64,000 bases of DNA from the NCBI RefSeq assembly GCF_003591175.1, contig NZ_QYYG01000003.1:62001-126000 (forward strand), in the 5' to 3' direction. Both the position numbers and the translations under genes were made by a program. The notes under the pieces were generated by a model that was given only the letters and a program-made list of their open reading frames with translations, did no database searches and was not told where the DNA came from. Shown here one piece after another: positions 38,123 through 47,358 of the stretch (its first letter is position 1; each line of letters starts with the position of its first letter). This DNA is from Serratia inhibens (GTDB taxonomy: Bacteria > Pseudomonadota > Gammaproteobacteria > Enterobacterales > Enterobacteriaceae).

Positions 38123-39265
38123 TTGAAGAACTCTTTCCGCGCTTCATTGCTGGCGCTGAGCCTGTGCGCCGCGCCACTGGCCGCTCAAGCCGCCGACCCG
38201 CAACTGGCCTCGCAAATCGTCGACCAGTATGCCGAACACATTTTCTTCAACAGCGGTGCCACCGGCATGGCGCTGGTGGTGATTGACAACAATCAGGTGG
38301 TTAACCGCAGCTTTGGCGATACCAAGCCGGGCAACGATCTGCGCCCGCGCCCGGATTCGCTGATCCGCATCGCCTCAATCACCAAGCTGATGACCAGCGA
38401 AGTGATGGTCAAAATGGCGGCGGAAGGCCGGGTCAAGCTGACCGATCCGCTGCGAAAATACGCCCCGCCGGGTGCCTCGGTACCGGCCTATAATTCGCGC
38501 CAGCCCATTACCCTGCTGAACCTGGCGACCCACACCAGCTCGCTGCCGCGCGAGCAACCGGGCCAAAAACCGGCGAAAACGCCGGTGTTCACCTGGCCGA
38601 CCAAGGCGCAGCGCTGGCAGTGGCTCGAACACGCCAACGTCGCAGTGCCGCCGGGCGTGCGCGCCGCCTATTCCAACCTGGCGTACGATCTGCTGGCGGA
38701 TGCTTTATCCCGGGCGGCAAACAAACCCTACAGCGCCCTGCTGCGCGAAAAAATCACCGCGCCGCTCGGCATGGTAGACACCACCCTCACCCCCAGCGCC
38801 GAACAGTGCTCGCGCCTGATGGTGGCCGCCGCCGGGCCAAGCGCCTGTCGCGATACCACCGCAGCAGCCGGCAGCGGCGGGATTTATTCTACCCCGCGCG
38901 ATATGCAGCGCTGGATGCAACAGTTCCTCTCTTCCAACACCGCCGGCGCGCGTAAATCGACGGCGGCCAGCGAACAAACCATGTACTTCCAGCGCAACGA
39001 TCTGGTGTCGCTGAAAGGCATGGACGTGCCGGGTGAGGCAAGCGCGCTGGGATTGGGTTGGGTGTATATGGCGCCGAAGGACGGCCTGCCGGGCATTATT
39101 CAGAAAACCGGCGGCGGCGGCGGGTTTATTACCTATATGGCGATGATCCCGCAGAAAAATATCGGCGTCTTCGTGGTGGTAACCCGCTCAGATCTGACCA
39201 AATTCACCAATATGAGCGATCCGGTTAACCGGCTGGTAGGGGATTTGGCGGCCAACAAAAGCTAG
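38123..39265 (+). CDS. ampH: AmpH: penicillin-binding DD-carboxypeptidase/endopeptidase
   Basis: A 380-residue periplasmic class-C-beta-lactamase-fold protein. Signal peptide ends near AQA (residues 21-23). The S-x-x-K motif is S85-I-T-K88, Y-x-N is Y183-S-N, and KTGG follows near residue 330. Its C-terminal run GGGGGFITYMAMIPQKNIG is characteristic of AmpH. It trims peptidoglycan peptides rather than giving strong beta-lactam resistance. The start is TTG at 38123; a five-codon ATG reading frame (38109-38126) ends in a TGA overlapping that TTG. Confidence 0.93.
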   Translation: MKNSFRASLLALSLCAAPLAAQAADPQLASQIVDQYAEHIFFNSGATGMALVVIDNNQVVNRSFGDTKPGNDLRPRPDSLIRIASITKLMTSEVMVKMAAEGRVKLTDPLRKYAPPGASVPAYNSRQPITLLNLATHTSSLPREQPGQKPAKTPVFTWPTKAQRWQWLEHANVAVPPGVRAAYSNLAYDLLADALSRAANKPYSALLREKITAPLGMVDTTLTPSAEQCSRLMVAAAGPSACRDTTAAAGSGGIYSTPRDMQRWMQQFLSSNTAGARKSTAASEQTMYFQRNDLVSLKGMDVPGEASALGLGWVYMAPKDGLPGIIQKTGGGGGFITYMAMIPQKNIGVFVVVTRSDLTKFTNMSDPVNRLVGDLAANKS

Positions 39266-39282
39266 CGCCGCAGAATGAATTT

Positions 39283-39304
39283 CGGGGCGAGCTTGCTCGC
39301 CCCG
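39283..39304. terminator. Bidirectional hairpin between ampH and hpaC
   Basis: CGGGGCGAGC and GCTCGCCCCG form a perfect 10-bp stem around two bases between the convergent genes. It lacks a T-run, but its position and strength suggest a shared terminator. Confidence 0.6.
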
Positions 39305-39311
39305 CCAACAC

Positions 39312-39824
39312 TCAGGCCAGGGTCATTTCGTGCATCACCGGGTGGAAGTTGCGTTTGAAGTAGATCAGGCCGTTACCGGCGGCGTTCACCTGGATCTGGC
39401 GGATCTGCACCAGATACACCTGATGGGTGCCGATGCTCTGGATCTGCACGATCTCCCCTTCCAGGCTGGCCAGCGTATTGCGCAGGACCGGCTGGCCCAA
39501 CGGGCCGCTTTGCCACTCCTCCAGCCGGAAGCGCTCCTCCATGCTGACGTCGGTCATGCCGGCGAAATGGCGCGCCATCAGCTCCTGCTCATGATTCAGC
39601 ACGTTGACGCACAGCTGCTGATTCTCCTGGAAGACCGGGTTCATCGCGCTGTTGCGGTTAATGCAAACCAGCAGCGTCGGCGGCGTATCGGTCACCGAGC
39701 AGACCGCCGTGGCGGTGATGCCGCAGCGCCCCGCCGGGCCGTCGGTAGTCACAATATTCACCGCCGCAGACAGGCTGGCCATGGCGTCGCGAAACCGCAG
39801 ACGGTGTTCATTTTCCTGAGACAT
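39312..39824 (-). CDS. hpaC: 4-Hydroxyphenylacetate 3-monooxygenase, reductase component
   Basis: A 170-residue flavin reductase (E. coli HpaC 170). It has the typical N-terminal RFRDAMASLSAAVNIVTTDGPAGRCGITATAVCSVTDTPPTLLVCINR, the FMN/FAD binding part. It supplies FADH2 to HpaB. It lies 17 bases downstream of hpaB and is the last gene of the cluster. Confidence 0.96.
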   Translation of the reverse strand: MSQENEHRLRFRDAMASLSAAVNIVTTDGPAGRCGITATAVCSVTDTPPTLLVCINRNSAMNPVFQENQQLCVNVLNHEQELMARHFAGMTDVSMEERFRLEEWQSGPLGQPVLRNTLASLEGEIVQIQSIGTHQVYLVQIRQIQVNAAGNGLIYFKRNFHPVMHEMTLA

Positions 39825-39841
39825 ACAACCCTCCTCCTGAA

Positions 39842-41404
39842 TTACTTCAGCAGATTATCCAGCTGATTAATATCGCCATTGTTATGCAGGTGCGGCACTT
39901 TCCAGCCGTGCTGATCGTAATCGGACAGGCACTTGTCGACCATCTGCATCATCTGGTTCATGGCACCGGATCCCTGTGCGTTGCGCAGGCACTGCAGGCG
40001 GATCTCATCCTGGCTGCCGGCATAGTTGATCTCATACAGCTCATGACGGCCGCCGAACTCGCTGCCGATCGCATCCCACATCAGCTTGAGGATCTTGATG
40101 CGCTCGACGTGATCCATCCCATCGGATCCGCGCACGTAGCGAGCCAGGTATTTGTCGATCTCCGGGTTGTTCATGTCGCGCACGCTGGACGGCAGATAAA
40201 TCAGCCCGCTGGTGACGTTCTTTTCGATGATGTGCTTCACCTTGGTGTACGCCATCGGCGCCATCACGCGGTAAGTTTGCATCGCGGTGGAATCCGGCAG
40301 ATAAGCGCCGTTTTCCCATTTTGTGGACTCCGCGCACATCGCATCGCTCAGCGACCAGAACAGGTTGCGCCAGGCCACCACTTCGCCGAGATCGGCCTGC
40401 ACGCCACGGAACTCCAGCACGCCGGTACAAGACAGGCTCTTTTGCAACAACGCGGTGATAAAGTCCATCTTCACCGCCAAACGCACACAGGCCTGCAGCG
40501 GGAACAGCCGGGCGAAACCGCCCTGAGTGCTCCAGCGACGGCAACGATCGAAGTCGCGGTAGATCAGCACGTTTTCCCAGGGGATCAGCACATGATCCAT
40601 AATCAGGATCGCATCGTTCTCGTCAAAACGGCTTGAGAGCGGGTAATCGAACGGCGATCCGGTCGCGCCGGCCACCAGCTCATAGGAGGCGCGGGAGATA
40701 AGCTTCACCCCTTCGGCATCCATCGGCGCCACAAACATCAGCGCAAAGTCCGGGTTATCGCCCATCACCTGGGCGGAGCCGAAGCCGATAAAGTTGTAGT
40801 GGGTCAGTGCCGAGTTGGTCGCCACCACCTTGGCGCCGCTGACGATAATGCCGGCGTCGGTCTCTTTCTCCACCTGGATATAAACGTCTTTCACCTCGTT
40901 GACCGGCTTGTGGCGGTCAATCGGCGGGTTGACGATGGCGTGGTTAAAGTACAGACCGGTTTCCTGAATGCGCTGGTACCAGTGGCGGGCGTTATCGGCG
41001 AACTGGCCGTAAAACTCCGGATAGGCCCCCAAAGCGCAGCCGAAGGCCGCCTTGTAGTCCGGGGTGCGCCCCATCCAGCCGTAGGTCTGGCGCGACCAGT
41101 CGGCGATGGCGTCACGCTGCTGGCGCATTTCTTCCGGGCTGCGGGCATAGCGGAAAAACTTGTGGGTGTAGCCGCCGTTGCCGGTGTCGGTATTCCAGCA
41201 CAGGCGATCCTGGCTGAGCGGATCGTGCAGCGAGTCGTACAGTTGGCCGACCGAAGCCGCCGCATTGCGGAACGCCGGGTGGGTAGTGACGTCCTTCACC
41301 CGCTCGCCGTAAATATAGATTTCGCGGCCATCCTGCAGGCTTTTCAGGTATTCGGCGCCGGTGAACGGGCGTTTGCTGTCGGCACGAAAGTCTTCTGGTT
41401 TCAT
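39842..41404 (-). CDS. hpaB: 4-Hydroxyphenylacetate 3-monooxygenase, oxygenase component
   Basis: A 520-residue two-component flavin monooxygenase (E. coli HpaB 520). It hydroxylates 4-hydroxyphenylacetate to homoprotocatechuate with FADH2 and O2. The N-terminus MKPEDFRADSKRPFTGAEYLKSLQDGREIYIYGERVKDVT is family-typical. Regulated in E. coli by the AraC protein HpaA encoded upstream; the same neighbour is present here. Confidence 0.97.
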   Translation of the reverse strand: MKPEDFRADSKRPFTGAEYLKSLQDGREIYIYGERVKDVTTHPAFRNAAASVGQLYDSLHDPLSQDRLCWNTDTGNGGYTHKFFRYARSPEEMRQQRDAIADWSRQTYGWMGRTPDYKAAFGCALGAYPEFYGQFADNARHWYQRIQETGLYFNHAIVNPPIDRHKPVNEVKDVYIQVEKETDAGIIVSGAKVVATNSALTHYNFIGFGSAQVMGDNPDFALMFVAPMDAEGVKLISRASYELVAGATGSPFDYPLSSRFDENDAILIMDHVLIPWENVLIYRDFDRCRRWSTQGGFARLFPLQACVRLAVKMDFITALLQKSLSCTGVLEFRGVQADLGEVVAWRNLFWSLSDAMCAESTKWENGAYLPDSTAMQTYRVMAPMAYTKVKHIIEKNVTSGLIYLPSSVRDMNNPEIDKYLARYVRGSDGMDHVERIKILKLMWDAIGSEFGGRHELYEINYAGSQDEIRLQCLRNAQGSGAMNQMMQMVDKCLSDYDQHGWKVPHLHNNGDINQLDNLLK

Positions 41405-41552
41405 CGGGTGATCCTCGTCTGTGGATTCGTTTTTGTTAAATATATGTTTCCTTTTGGTTGCTTAATTGAAGCTGCCAACGCCGGTTTCGAGAAGAGACTT
41501 TTGCGGCAATCGCCGGTACTTTTCAGGCGGATTGGCCGCCATCGATGCGAAT

Positions 41553-41568
41553 TGTGATCCAGGTTACG
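41553..41568. promoter_or_regulatory. Possible CRP site upstream of hpaB
   Basis: TGTGA-TCCAGG-TTACG has one perfect half and three of five matches in the other. It lies at the end of hpaA, about 150 bases before hpaB. The E. coli W hpaBC promoter is catabolite controlled, which makes the site plausible. Confidence 0.35.
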
Positions 41569-42460
41569 AAAGGGGGTGCTGCGCGGCGCGGTAGGTCGAA
41601 GGCGAGCAGCCTTCCAGACGATTGAAAAAACGGGCGAAATAGGCCGGGTCCTTGAACCCCAGACTGTAAGCGGTCTCATGCACGGTACAGGCGCTGAACA
41701 GCAGCATACGCTTGGCTTCGCGCAACAGCCTGTCGAAGATCAGCCGTTTGGGGGGTTGGTTGGCGAAGCGGCGGCACAGGTCGTTCAGCCGTGATTCGGT
41801 CACCCCCAGCGCCTGCGCGTAGTCCGGCACCGGCAGATGATCGCGGAAGCGTTCATCCACCATTTTGTTGAAACGCTGGAACAATTTCAGCTCGCCGCGC
41901 ACCCCGCCGGTGGCGGTATCCTCCAACGCGGCATTGCGCAGCAGCAGGGTAAACACCGCCTGCGCCAGCAGCGCCAGCGTCTGCTCGCGGCCGGCCAGCT
42001 GCTGGCCGAATTCACGGCGGATCAGTGCCCAGTAATGGCTCAGTGCCGTCAACTCCTGCGGGGCGTCCGCCATCGACAGACAGATGCCCGGCATATCGAG
42101 CGCCAGATTGCTGCCGGGGTACAGCCGCTCCAGCAGCGGCCAGATCAGCTCCTGGCGCACCGTCAGCACGTGGCCGTCACTGACCGGCTCGGTGAAGAAC
42201 GCATGCGGCACCGAGGGCGGCGTCAGGATAAACAGCGGCGCCTGCACCGAATAGTGCTGGCTGTCGAGCTGCAACTCAATCTTGCCGGTCTCCAGAAAAT
42301 GCACCTGGAAGAAACGGTCGTGCCAGTGCACCTGCATGTCGCGGCCAAAAAACGCCGCCAGCCCGGCAAAGGTTTCGTAATGCACCTCATCGGTGGCGTA
42401 GCGCGCATCGTACTCTTTGCAGATGTCGATATTGGCGATAAAACCGGTACTTTTCTGCAC
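41564..42460 (-). CDS. hpaA: HpaA, AraC-family activator of hpaBC
   Basis: A 298-residue regulator with an N-terminal cupin-like sensor domain and C-terminal AraC helix-turn-helix pair (YAQALGVTESRLNDLCRRFANQPPKRLIFDRLLREAKRMLLFSACTVHETAYSLGFKDPAYFARFFNRLEG). In E. coli W HpaA activates hpaBC in response to 4-hydroxyphenylacetate. It lies between hpaX and hpaB, as in E. coli. Confidence 0.94.
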   Translation of the reverse strand: MQKSTGFIANIDICKEYDARYATDEVHYETFAGLAAFFGRDMQVHWHDRFFQVHFLETGKIELQLDSQHYSVQAPLFILTPPSVPHAFFTEPVSDGHVLTVRQELIWPLLERLYPGSNLALDMPGICLSMADAPQELTALSHYWALIRREFGQQLAGREQTLALLAQAVFTLLLRNAALEDTATGGVRGELKLFQRFNKMVDERFRDHLPVPDYAQALGVTESRLNDLCRRFANQPPKRLIFDRLLREAKRMLLFSACTVHETAYSLGFKDPAYFARFFNRLEGCSPSTYRAAQHPLS

Positions 42461-42653
42461 ATCATCCTCCCCCAGCGATGAGATCCGTGATAAGCCTTTT
42501 ATTAGGCGTCAGACTGCTAACAAAGCCCGTTATTAGGGAGAGCGTGCCGAAGGGGTCGTAGCGGCTTGCCCGCCGGAGCGCCCCTCGGTGCGCTAGGCCC
42601 GAGTATCTCGGATTCAAAAACAACTTTGTCATCGAACTCAAGCCTTATCAGGC

Positions 42654-44024
42654 TTATGGCGTGGCCCGCGGACGCGAGCCTTGCATCGGAATGCGCCAGA
42701 CGATCAACGCCCCGATGACCAACAGCGCCGCCACAAAATACAGCCCGGCATTAAAACTGCCGGTCAGATCCTTAAACCAACCGATCAACAGCGGGCTGAC
42801 CGCCGATCCTATATTGCCGGTGGCGTTGATCACCGCGATCCCGATCGCGCGCGCTTCCAGGCTGATGGATTGATCCGGCGTGGTCCAGAAGATCGCCATC
42901 GCGGTGAAAGACCCCACCGAAGCCATGACGATCCCAAACAGTTGGATCAGGCTATGATCGGTGGCCGAGGCCAACAGCCAGCCGGCGGCGGCAAACAGGT
43001 ACGGCAGCGCAGTATGCCGCTTGCGCTCCTGCAGGCGATCCGATCGTTTGCTCCACCACACCATGCCGGCGATGGTACAGATCTGCGGGATCGCCGCCAG
43101 AATGCCGATCACGATATTGCTGCTGCCCTGATTGAAGCTCTGCAGGATCTGCGGCGTCCAGATGTTGATGGCACTCAGGGTATTGGTCAGGCAAAAATAG
43201 GCCAGCGTGTACATCAGTACGATCGGGGTGAGCACCTCGCGCCACAGGCTGCGCTGCTGCATCGCCCGCTGGCTGCGCGGCCCGTTGGGCTGCACCAGTT
43301 GCAGCTTGTCGGCGTCCATCATCGCCTTCAGGCTGGATTTTTCTTCGTCGGTCAGCCACTTGGCCTTGGCCGGCGTATCGTCGAGATAGAACCACACCAC
43401 CACGCCCAGCAACACCGAAGGAATGCCTTCCAGCAGGAACAGCCATTGCCAGCCCTTGAGGTTCAGCACCCCGTCCAGCGCCAGAATGTAGCCCGATACC
43501 AGAGAACCGATAGCCATCGTCACCGGCATGGCGATCATAAACAGCGCGTTGGCGCGGGCGCGGTAAAACGCCGGGAACCAATAGGTGAGATACACCAGAA
43601 TGCCGGGCAGGAAACCGGCTTCGGTGATGCCGACGATCATGCGCAGCACATACAGGCTGGTCGGGCCGGTGGCGAACAACGTGCAGGTCGAAGCGATGCC
43701 CCACAGCACCATGATGGTAGCGATCCAACGTCGCGCACCGACGATCCCGAGCATGATATTGCTGGGAATGCCGAAGACAACATAGGTGACGTAAAACAGC
43801 GTCGCCGCCAGGCCAAACATGGTCGAACTGAGGCCGAGATCCTTGCCCATCGTCAACCCGGCGAAGCCGATGTTGATGCGGTCGAGGAAAGAGAAAACAA
43901 ACAGCACGAACAGGAAAATAATCAGTCGCCGAAACAGCTTTTTAATCACCGATTGCTCGGCGGCGGTTAACGCTTTATGTTGCTGCGCCGGGTTGACCGG
44001 CGGCAGCGAATCGACGTTGCTCAT
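42654..44024 (-). CDS. hpaX: 4-Hydroxyphenylacetate permease
   Basis: A 456-residue MFS transporter of the anion:cation symporter (ACS) family with twelve membrane helices. The helix 1 motif FLFVLFVFSFLDRINIGFAGLTM is characteristic. It sits between hpaI and hpaA as in E. coli W. A small hairpin (AAGCCT / AGGCTT) overlaps its stop codon. Confidence 0.94.
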   Translation of the reverse strand: MSNVDSLPPVNPAQQHKALTAAEQSVIKKLFRRLIIFLFVLFVFSFLDRINIGFAGLTMGKDLGLSSTMFGLAATLFYVTYVVFGIPSNIMLGIVGARRWIATIMVLWGIASTCTLFATGPTSLYVLRMIVGITEAGFLPGILVYLTYWFPAFYRARANALFMIAMPVTMAIGSLVSGYILALDGVLNLKGWQWLFLLEGIPSVLLGVVVWFYLDDTPAKAKWLTDEEKSSLKAMMDADKLQLVQPNGPRSQRAMQQRSLWREVLTPIVLMYTLAYFCLTNTLSAINIWTPQILQSFNQGSSNIVIGILAAIPQICTIAGMVWWSKRSDRLQERKRHTALPYLFAAAGWLLASATDHSLIQLFGIVMASVGSFTAMAIFWTTPDQSISLEARAIGIAVINATGNIGSAVSPLLIGWFKDLTGSFNAGLYFVAALLVIGALIVWRIPMQGSRPRATP

Positions 44025-44154
44025 AATGGCTCCGATAGGGTTGTGTCCGGTAACATAGGCTGCTTGAACATTGGCCCGTTATGTTCATCCCCCTCCGCCT
44101 TGATTACGGGCTTTTGGGACGGAGACGGTGCCACGATCAATTAAGGGATACCGC

Positions 44155-44955
44155 CTAATAAACGCCCGGGGATGGCGGTTGCGCCGGCGGCAGATCCTGT
44201 TTAAAACGGCTCGCCAGGGATTCCGCCGCACGCGCCAGCAAGGTGGTATCCACCCCAACGGCGACAAACAGCGCGCCGGAGGCCAGGTAATGCTGCGCCA
44301 GCTGCGGATTGGCCATCAGGATGCCAGGCGCTTTGCCGGCCGCGCCGATGCGCGCTATGGCGTCGTCAATGGTGCGTTGCACTTCCGGGTGCTGCGGGTT
44401 GCCGGCAAAACCCATGTCGGCGCTCAGATCCGCCGGGCCGATAAATACCCCGTCGACGCCTTCCACCTGCAAGATAGCGTCCAGATTTTTCACCGCCTCG
44501 CGGGTCTCGATCTGCACCAGCACGCACATCTGCGCATCGGCCTGCTGCAGATAATCCGGTAGCCGATTCCAGCGCGAAGCTCGCGCCAGCGCACTGCCGA
44601 CGCCACGTACGCCGTGCGGCGGATAGCGGGTGGCTCGCACCGCCTCGTGCGCTTGTTCGGCATTCTGAATCATCGGGATCAACAGGGTTTGCGCACCGAC
44701 GTCCAACAGCTGTTTGATGATCACCGCATCGTTCCACGGCGGGCGCACCACCGGGTGACTGGGGTAAGGCGCTATCGCCTGCAACTGGCCCAGCACCGTC
44801 TGCACGTTATTGGGCGCGTGTTCGCCGTCGATCAGCAACCAGTCGAAGCCGGCACCGGCCAACAGCTCCGCGCTGTAGCTGCTGCACAGACCCAGCCACA
44901 GGCCAATCTGCGGGCGTTTTTCCTGCAATGCCTGCTTAAAAGAATTGGTTAACAT
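44155..44955 (-). CDS. hpaI: 4-Hydroxy-2-oxoheptanedioate aldolase
   Basis: A 266-residue class II aldolase of the HpcH/HpaI family. [42 protein letters not shown] and [14 protein letters not shown] contain the metal ligands and catalytic residues. It splits 4-hydroxy-2-oxoheptanedioate into pyruvate and succinic semialdehyde. The start at 44955 with GGAGAAAGAG just before is preferred over ATG at 44967. Confidence 0.96.
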   Translation of the reverse strand: MLTNSFKQALQEKRPQIGLWLGLCSSYSAELLAGAGFDWLLIDGEHAPNNVQTVLGQLQAIAPYPSHPVVRPPWNDAVIIKQLLDVGAQTLLIPMIQNAEQAHEAVRATRYPPHGVRGVGSALARASRWNRLPDYLQQADAQMCVLVQIETREAVKNLDAILQVEGVDGVFIGPADLSADMGFAGNPQHPEVQRTIDDAIARIGAAGKAPGILMANPQLAQHYLASGALFVAVGVDTTLLARAAESLASRFKQDLPPAQPPSPGVY

Positions 44956-44994
44956 CTCTTTCTCCATGATAAACGGGTGCAGCGCCCCGGCCTG

Positions 44995-45798
44995 TTAAAC
45001 GAAGCGGCAGCTGATGCAGCCCATCGGGCCGTAATCGACGTGGAAGGTGTCGCCGCGCCGCGCGGGCACCGGCCGGGTAAAGGAACCGCCGAGGATCACC
45101 TGGCCGGCCTCCAGCTCTACGTCATACGGGAACAGTTTGTTGGCCAGCCAGGCGACGCCGTTGGCCGGGTGGTTGAGCACCGCCGCCGCCACGCCGGACT
45201 CTTCGATCACCCCGTTGCGGTACAGCAGCGCACTGATCCAACGCAGATCCAGCGCGTCCGGCTTGATCGGCCGGCCGCCCATCACCACCCCGGCGTTGGC
45301 GGCATTATCGGAAATGGTGTCGAACACCTTGCGCGGCCGCTGGGTCTGCGGATCGACGTTATGGCTGCGTGCATCGATGATCTCCAGCGCCGGAATGACG
45401 TAATCGGTGGCGTTGTACACGTCGAACAGCGTGCAGTTCGGCCCGCGCAACGGTTTGGCCAACACGAACGCCAGCTCCACCTCGACGCGCGGCACGATAA
45501 AACGATCGACTGGAATGTCGCTGCCGTCGTTGAAGAACATGTCGTCCAGCAGCGCACCGAAATCCGGTTCGGTGATCTGCGAGCTGACCTGCATGGCGCG
45601 CGAGGTCAGGCCGATCTTATGGCCCTTCAGCGTACGGCCTTCGGCGATCTTCAGCGCCACCCACTGCCGCTGAATGGCATAAGCGTCTTCAAGGGTGATC
45701 TCGGGATGATCCAGCGACAGCGCGCGGATCTGTTCGCGGCTCTGCTCCGCCTGATGCAAGCGCTGCACGGCGCGGCTAATCAGCTCTTTATCCAACAT
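44995..45798 (-). CDS. hpaH: 2-Oxohepta-4-ene-1,7-dioate hydratase
   Basis: A 267-residue hydratase (E. coli HpaH 267). [29 protein letters not shown] and [15 protein letters not shown] carry the metal-binding residues. It adds water to the linear dienoate before aldol cleavage by HpaI. The Shine-Dalgarno AAGGGG overlaps the hpaF stop codon. Confidence 0.96.
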   Translation of the reverse strand: MLDKELISRAVQRLHQAEQSREQIRALSLDHPEITLEDAYAIQRQWVALKIAEGRTLKGHKIGLTSRAMQVSSQITEPDFGALLDDMFFNDGSDIPVDRFIVPRVEVELAFVLAKPLRGPNCTLFDVYNATDYVIPALEIIDARSHNVDPQTQRPRKVFDTISDNAANAGVVMGGRPIKPDALDLRWISALLYRNGVIEESGVAAAVLNHPANGVAWLANKLFPYDVELEAGQVILGGSFTRPVPARRGDTFHVDYGPMGCISCRFV

Positions 45799-45808
45799 TT
45801 ACGGCCCC

Positions 45809-46195
45809 TTACTCTTTGCGAAATAGCGCATGGACATTGTTCTGCTTGTAATTCAGCACCGGATCCAGCTCTTCCAGGGTGAAAGACAGCGCCAGATAAC
45901 GGCTGGCCATCAACGCGGCAAAGTGTTCCTTGATCAGCGCGAACAGCATTTCCCCTACCTGCTCACGGCTCTCCAGGCTGCGGCCGTGGCCGATTTTCAA
46001 CGTCATGTGCACGAAGGCGTAATCCTGCTTGCCGTCGGCCATTTGCCAGGTGTCCAGCCAGATGGCGCGGCTGCGTACCCCGGCCAGCGGGAAGATGCCG
46101 GTATCCGCCAGCGCCTGATTGACTTTGGCGAACAGCGCGGGCAAATCCGCCTCGCGGCGGAGGTTGTCGGTACATTCAGCGTAAAAATGGGGCAT
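45809..46195 (-). CDS. hpaF: 5-Carboxymethyl-2-hydroxymuconate isomerase
   Basis: A 128-residue CHMI-family protein (E. coli HpaF 126). The N-terminal proline after the initiator (MPHFYAECTDN) is the catalytic residue of the tautomerase-like fold. Start at 46195 follows GGAGATAGCC; the reading frame is open far upstream but this is antisense noise. It isomerises the ring-cleavage product after oxidation. Confidence 0.95.
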   Translation of the reverse strand: MPHFYAECTDNLRREADLPALFAKVNQALADTGIFPLAGVRSRAIWLDTWQMADGKQDYAFVHMTLKIGHGRSLESREQVGEMLFALIKEHFAALMASRYLALSFTLEELDPVLNYKQNNVHALFRKE

Positions 46196-46247
46196 GGCTA
46201 TCTCCGAACGACGAATTTGCGCGGGCAAGCCGCCCGCGCTGCGGTGA

Positions 46248-47321
46248 TTACAGGGTGTTGCCGAGCTTGAAGCCTTTTTCCGTATCGCCCTCTCGGGTGT
46301 AAGAAAAACCATCGGCACCGATGGTGACGGCCATTTCGCTTGGCGCGCTGCGTTCGATAACCGGTTGCGGCTGGCCGTCGAGATCCAACACTTGCGATCC
46401 CTCGGTGTACCAGCTCGGCACCACCGGGTTACCCCACCAGTCGCGGCGCTGGTTGTCGTGCACATCCCAGGTCACGGTCGGGTTATCCGGATCGCCGGTG
46501 TAGTAATCCTGGGTATAGATCTCCACCCGGTGTCCATCGGGATCGCGCAGGTAGAGATAGAAGGCGTTGGAGACGCCGTGGCGACCGGGACCGCGCTCGA
46601 TCAAATCGGATTTGCGCAGCGCGCCGAGCTTGTCGCAAATGGCCAGAATGTTGTGCTTTTCATGGGTGGCGAAGGCGATATGGTGCATACGCGGCCCGGC
46701 GCCACCGGTCATCGCGGTATCATGCACCGTGGCTTTGCGGCGCATCCAGGCGGCGTAAACCACGCCGTTTTCATCGCGGATATCTTCCGTCACGCGGAAA
46801 CCCAACCCCTGGATGTATTCCACGGCTCGCGGGACGTCGGGCGTAATTTGGTTAAAGTGATCGAGGCGCACCAACGCGCCCGGCGTGTAGAGATCGTAAC
46901 GCCAGGCCAGGCGTTCGACGTGCTGCACGTCGTAGAAAAACTCGTACGGAAAGCCGAGCGGATCTTCAACCCGCACCGAATCGCCGATACCTTTGACGAA
47001 GCCCTTCACCCGGCGCTCGGTGCGGCAGCCCAAGGCGTTGAAATAGGCTTCGGCGCGGTCGACGTCTTCCGGCGTGCGCACGCGGAAAGCAAAGGCCGCA
47101 ACGGCGGCCACCGGGCCTTCGCGCAGCACCAGGTTGTGGTGGATAAACTCTTCCATCGAACGCAGGTACAGGGTTTTCTCATCCTCGGCGGTGACCACCA
47201 GCCCAAGGATATCGACGTAAAATTCACGCGCCGCTTTAAGGCTCGTTACCTGAATTTCCATATAGGCACAGCGCACAACGTCGGGAGCAGGGACAGCATG
47301 GGTGGTAAGTTTTGTCGTCAT
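46248..47321 (-). CDS. hpaD: Homoprotocatechuate 2,3-dioxygenase, VOC (type I) family
   Basis: A 357-residue extradiol dioxygenase. With the start at 47321 the metal ligands fall at H155, H214 and E267 and the acid-base and second-sphere residues at H200 and Y257, the same numbering as the Brevibacterium fuscum enzyme. Long stretches (HGVSNAFYLY, EIYTQDYYTGDPDNPT, NQRRDWWGNPVVPSWYTE) match that enzyme nearly exactly as I recall it. E. coli HpaD is an unrelated LigB-fold protein of about 283 residues. It opens the homoprotocatechuate ring, in the same place in the operon. Confidence 0.93.
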   Translation of the reverse strand: MTTKLTTHAVPAPDVVRCAYMEIQVTSLKAAREFYVDILGLVVTAEDEKTLYLRSMEEFIHHNLVLREGPVAAVAAFAFRVRTPEDVDRAEAYFNALGCRTERRVKGFVKGIGDSVRVEDPLGFPYEFFYDVQHVERLAWRYDLYTPGALVRLDHFNQITPDVPRAVEYIQGLGFRVTEDIRDENGVVYAAWMRRKATVHDTAMTGGAGPRMHHIAFATHEKHNILAICDKLGALRKSDLIERGPGRHGVSNAFYLYLRDPDGHRVEIYTQDYYTGDPDNPTVTWDVHDNQRRDWWGNPVVPSWYTEGSQVLDLDGQPQPVIERSAPSEMAVTIGADGFSYTREGDTEKGFKLGNTL

Positions 47322-47358
47322 CGTTCTCATCTCTTTCGTTTTTGTTGTGGCCTGAGGC

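Noticed and set aside
42461-42653. Possible gene or RNA between hpaX and hpaA
   Set aside because: Only a small AAGCCT/AGGCTT hairpin and no frame with a start signal; nothing supports a gene.
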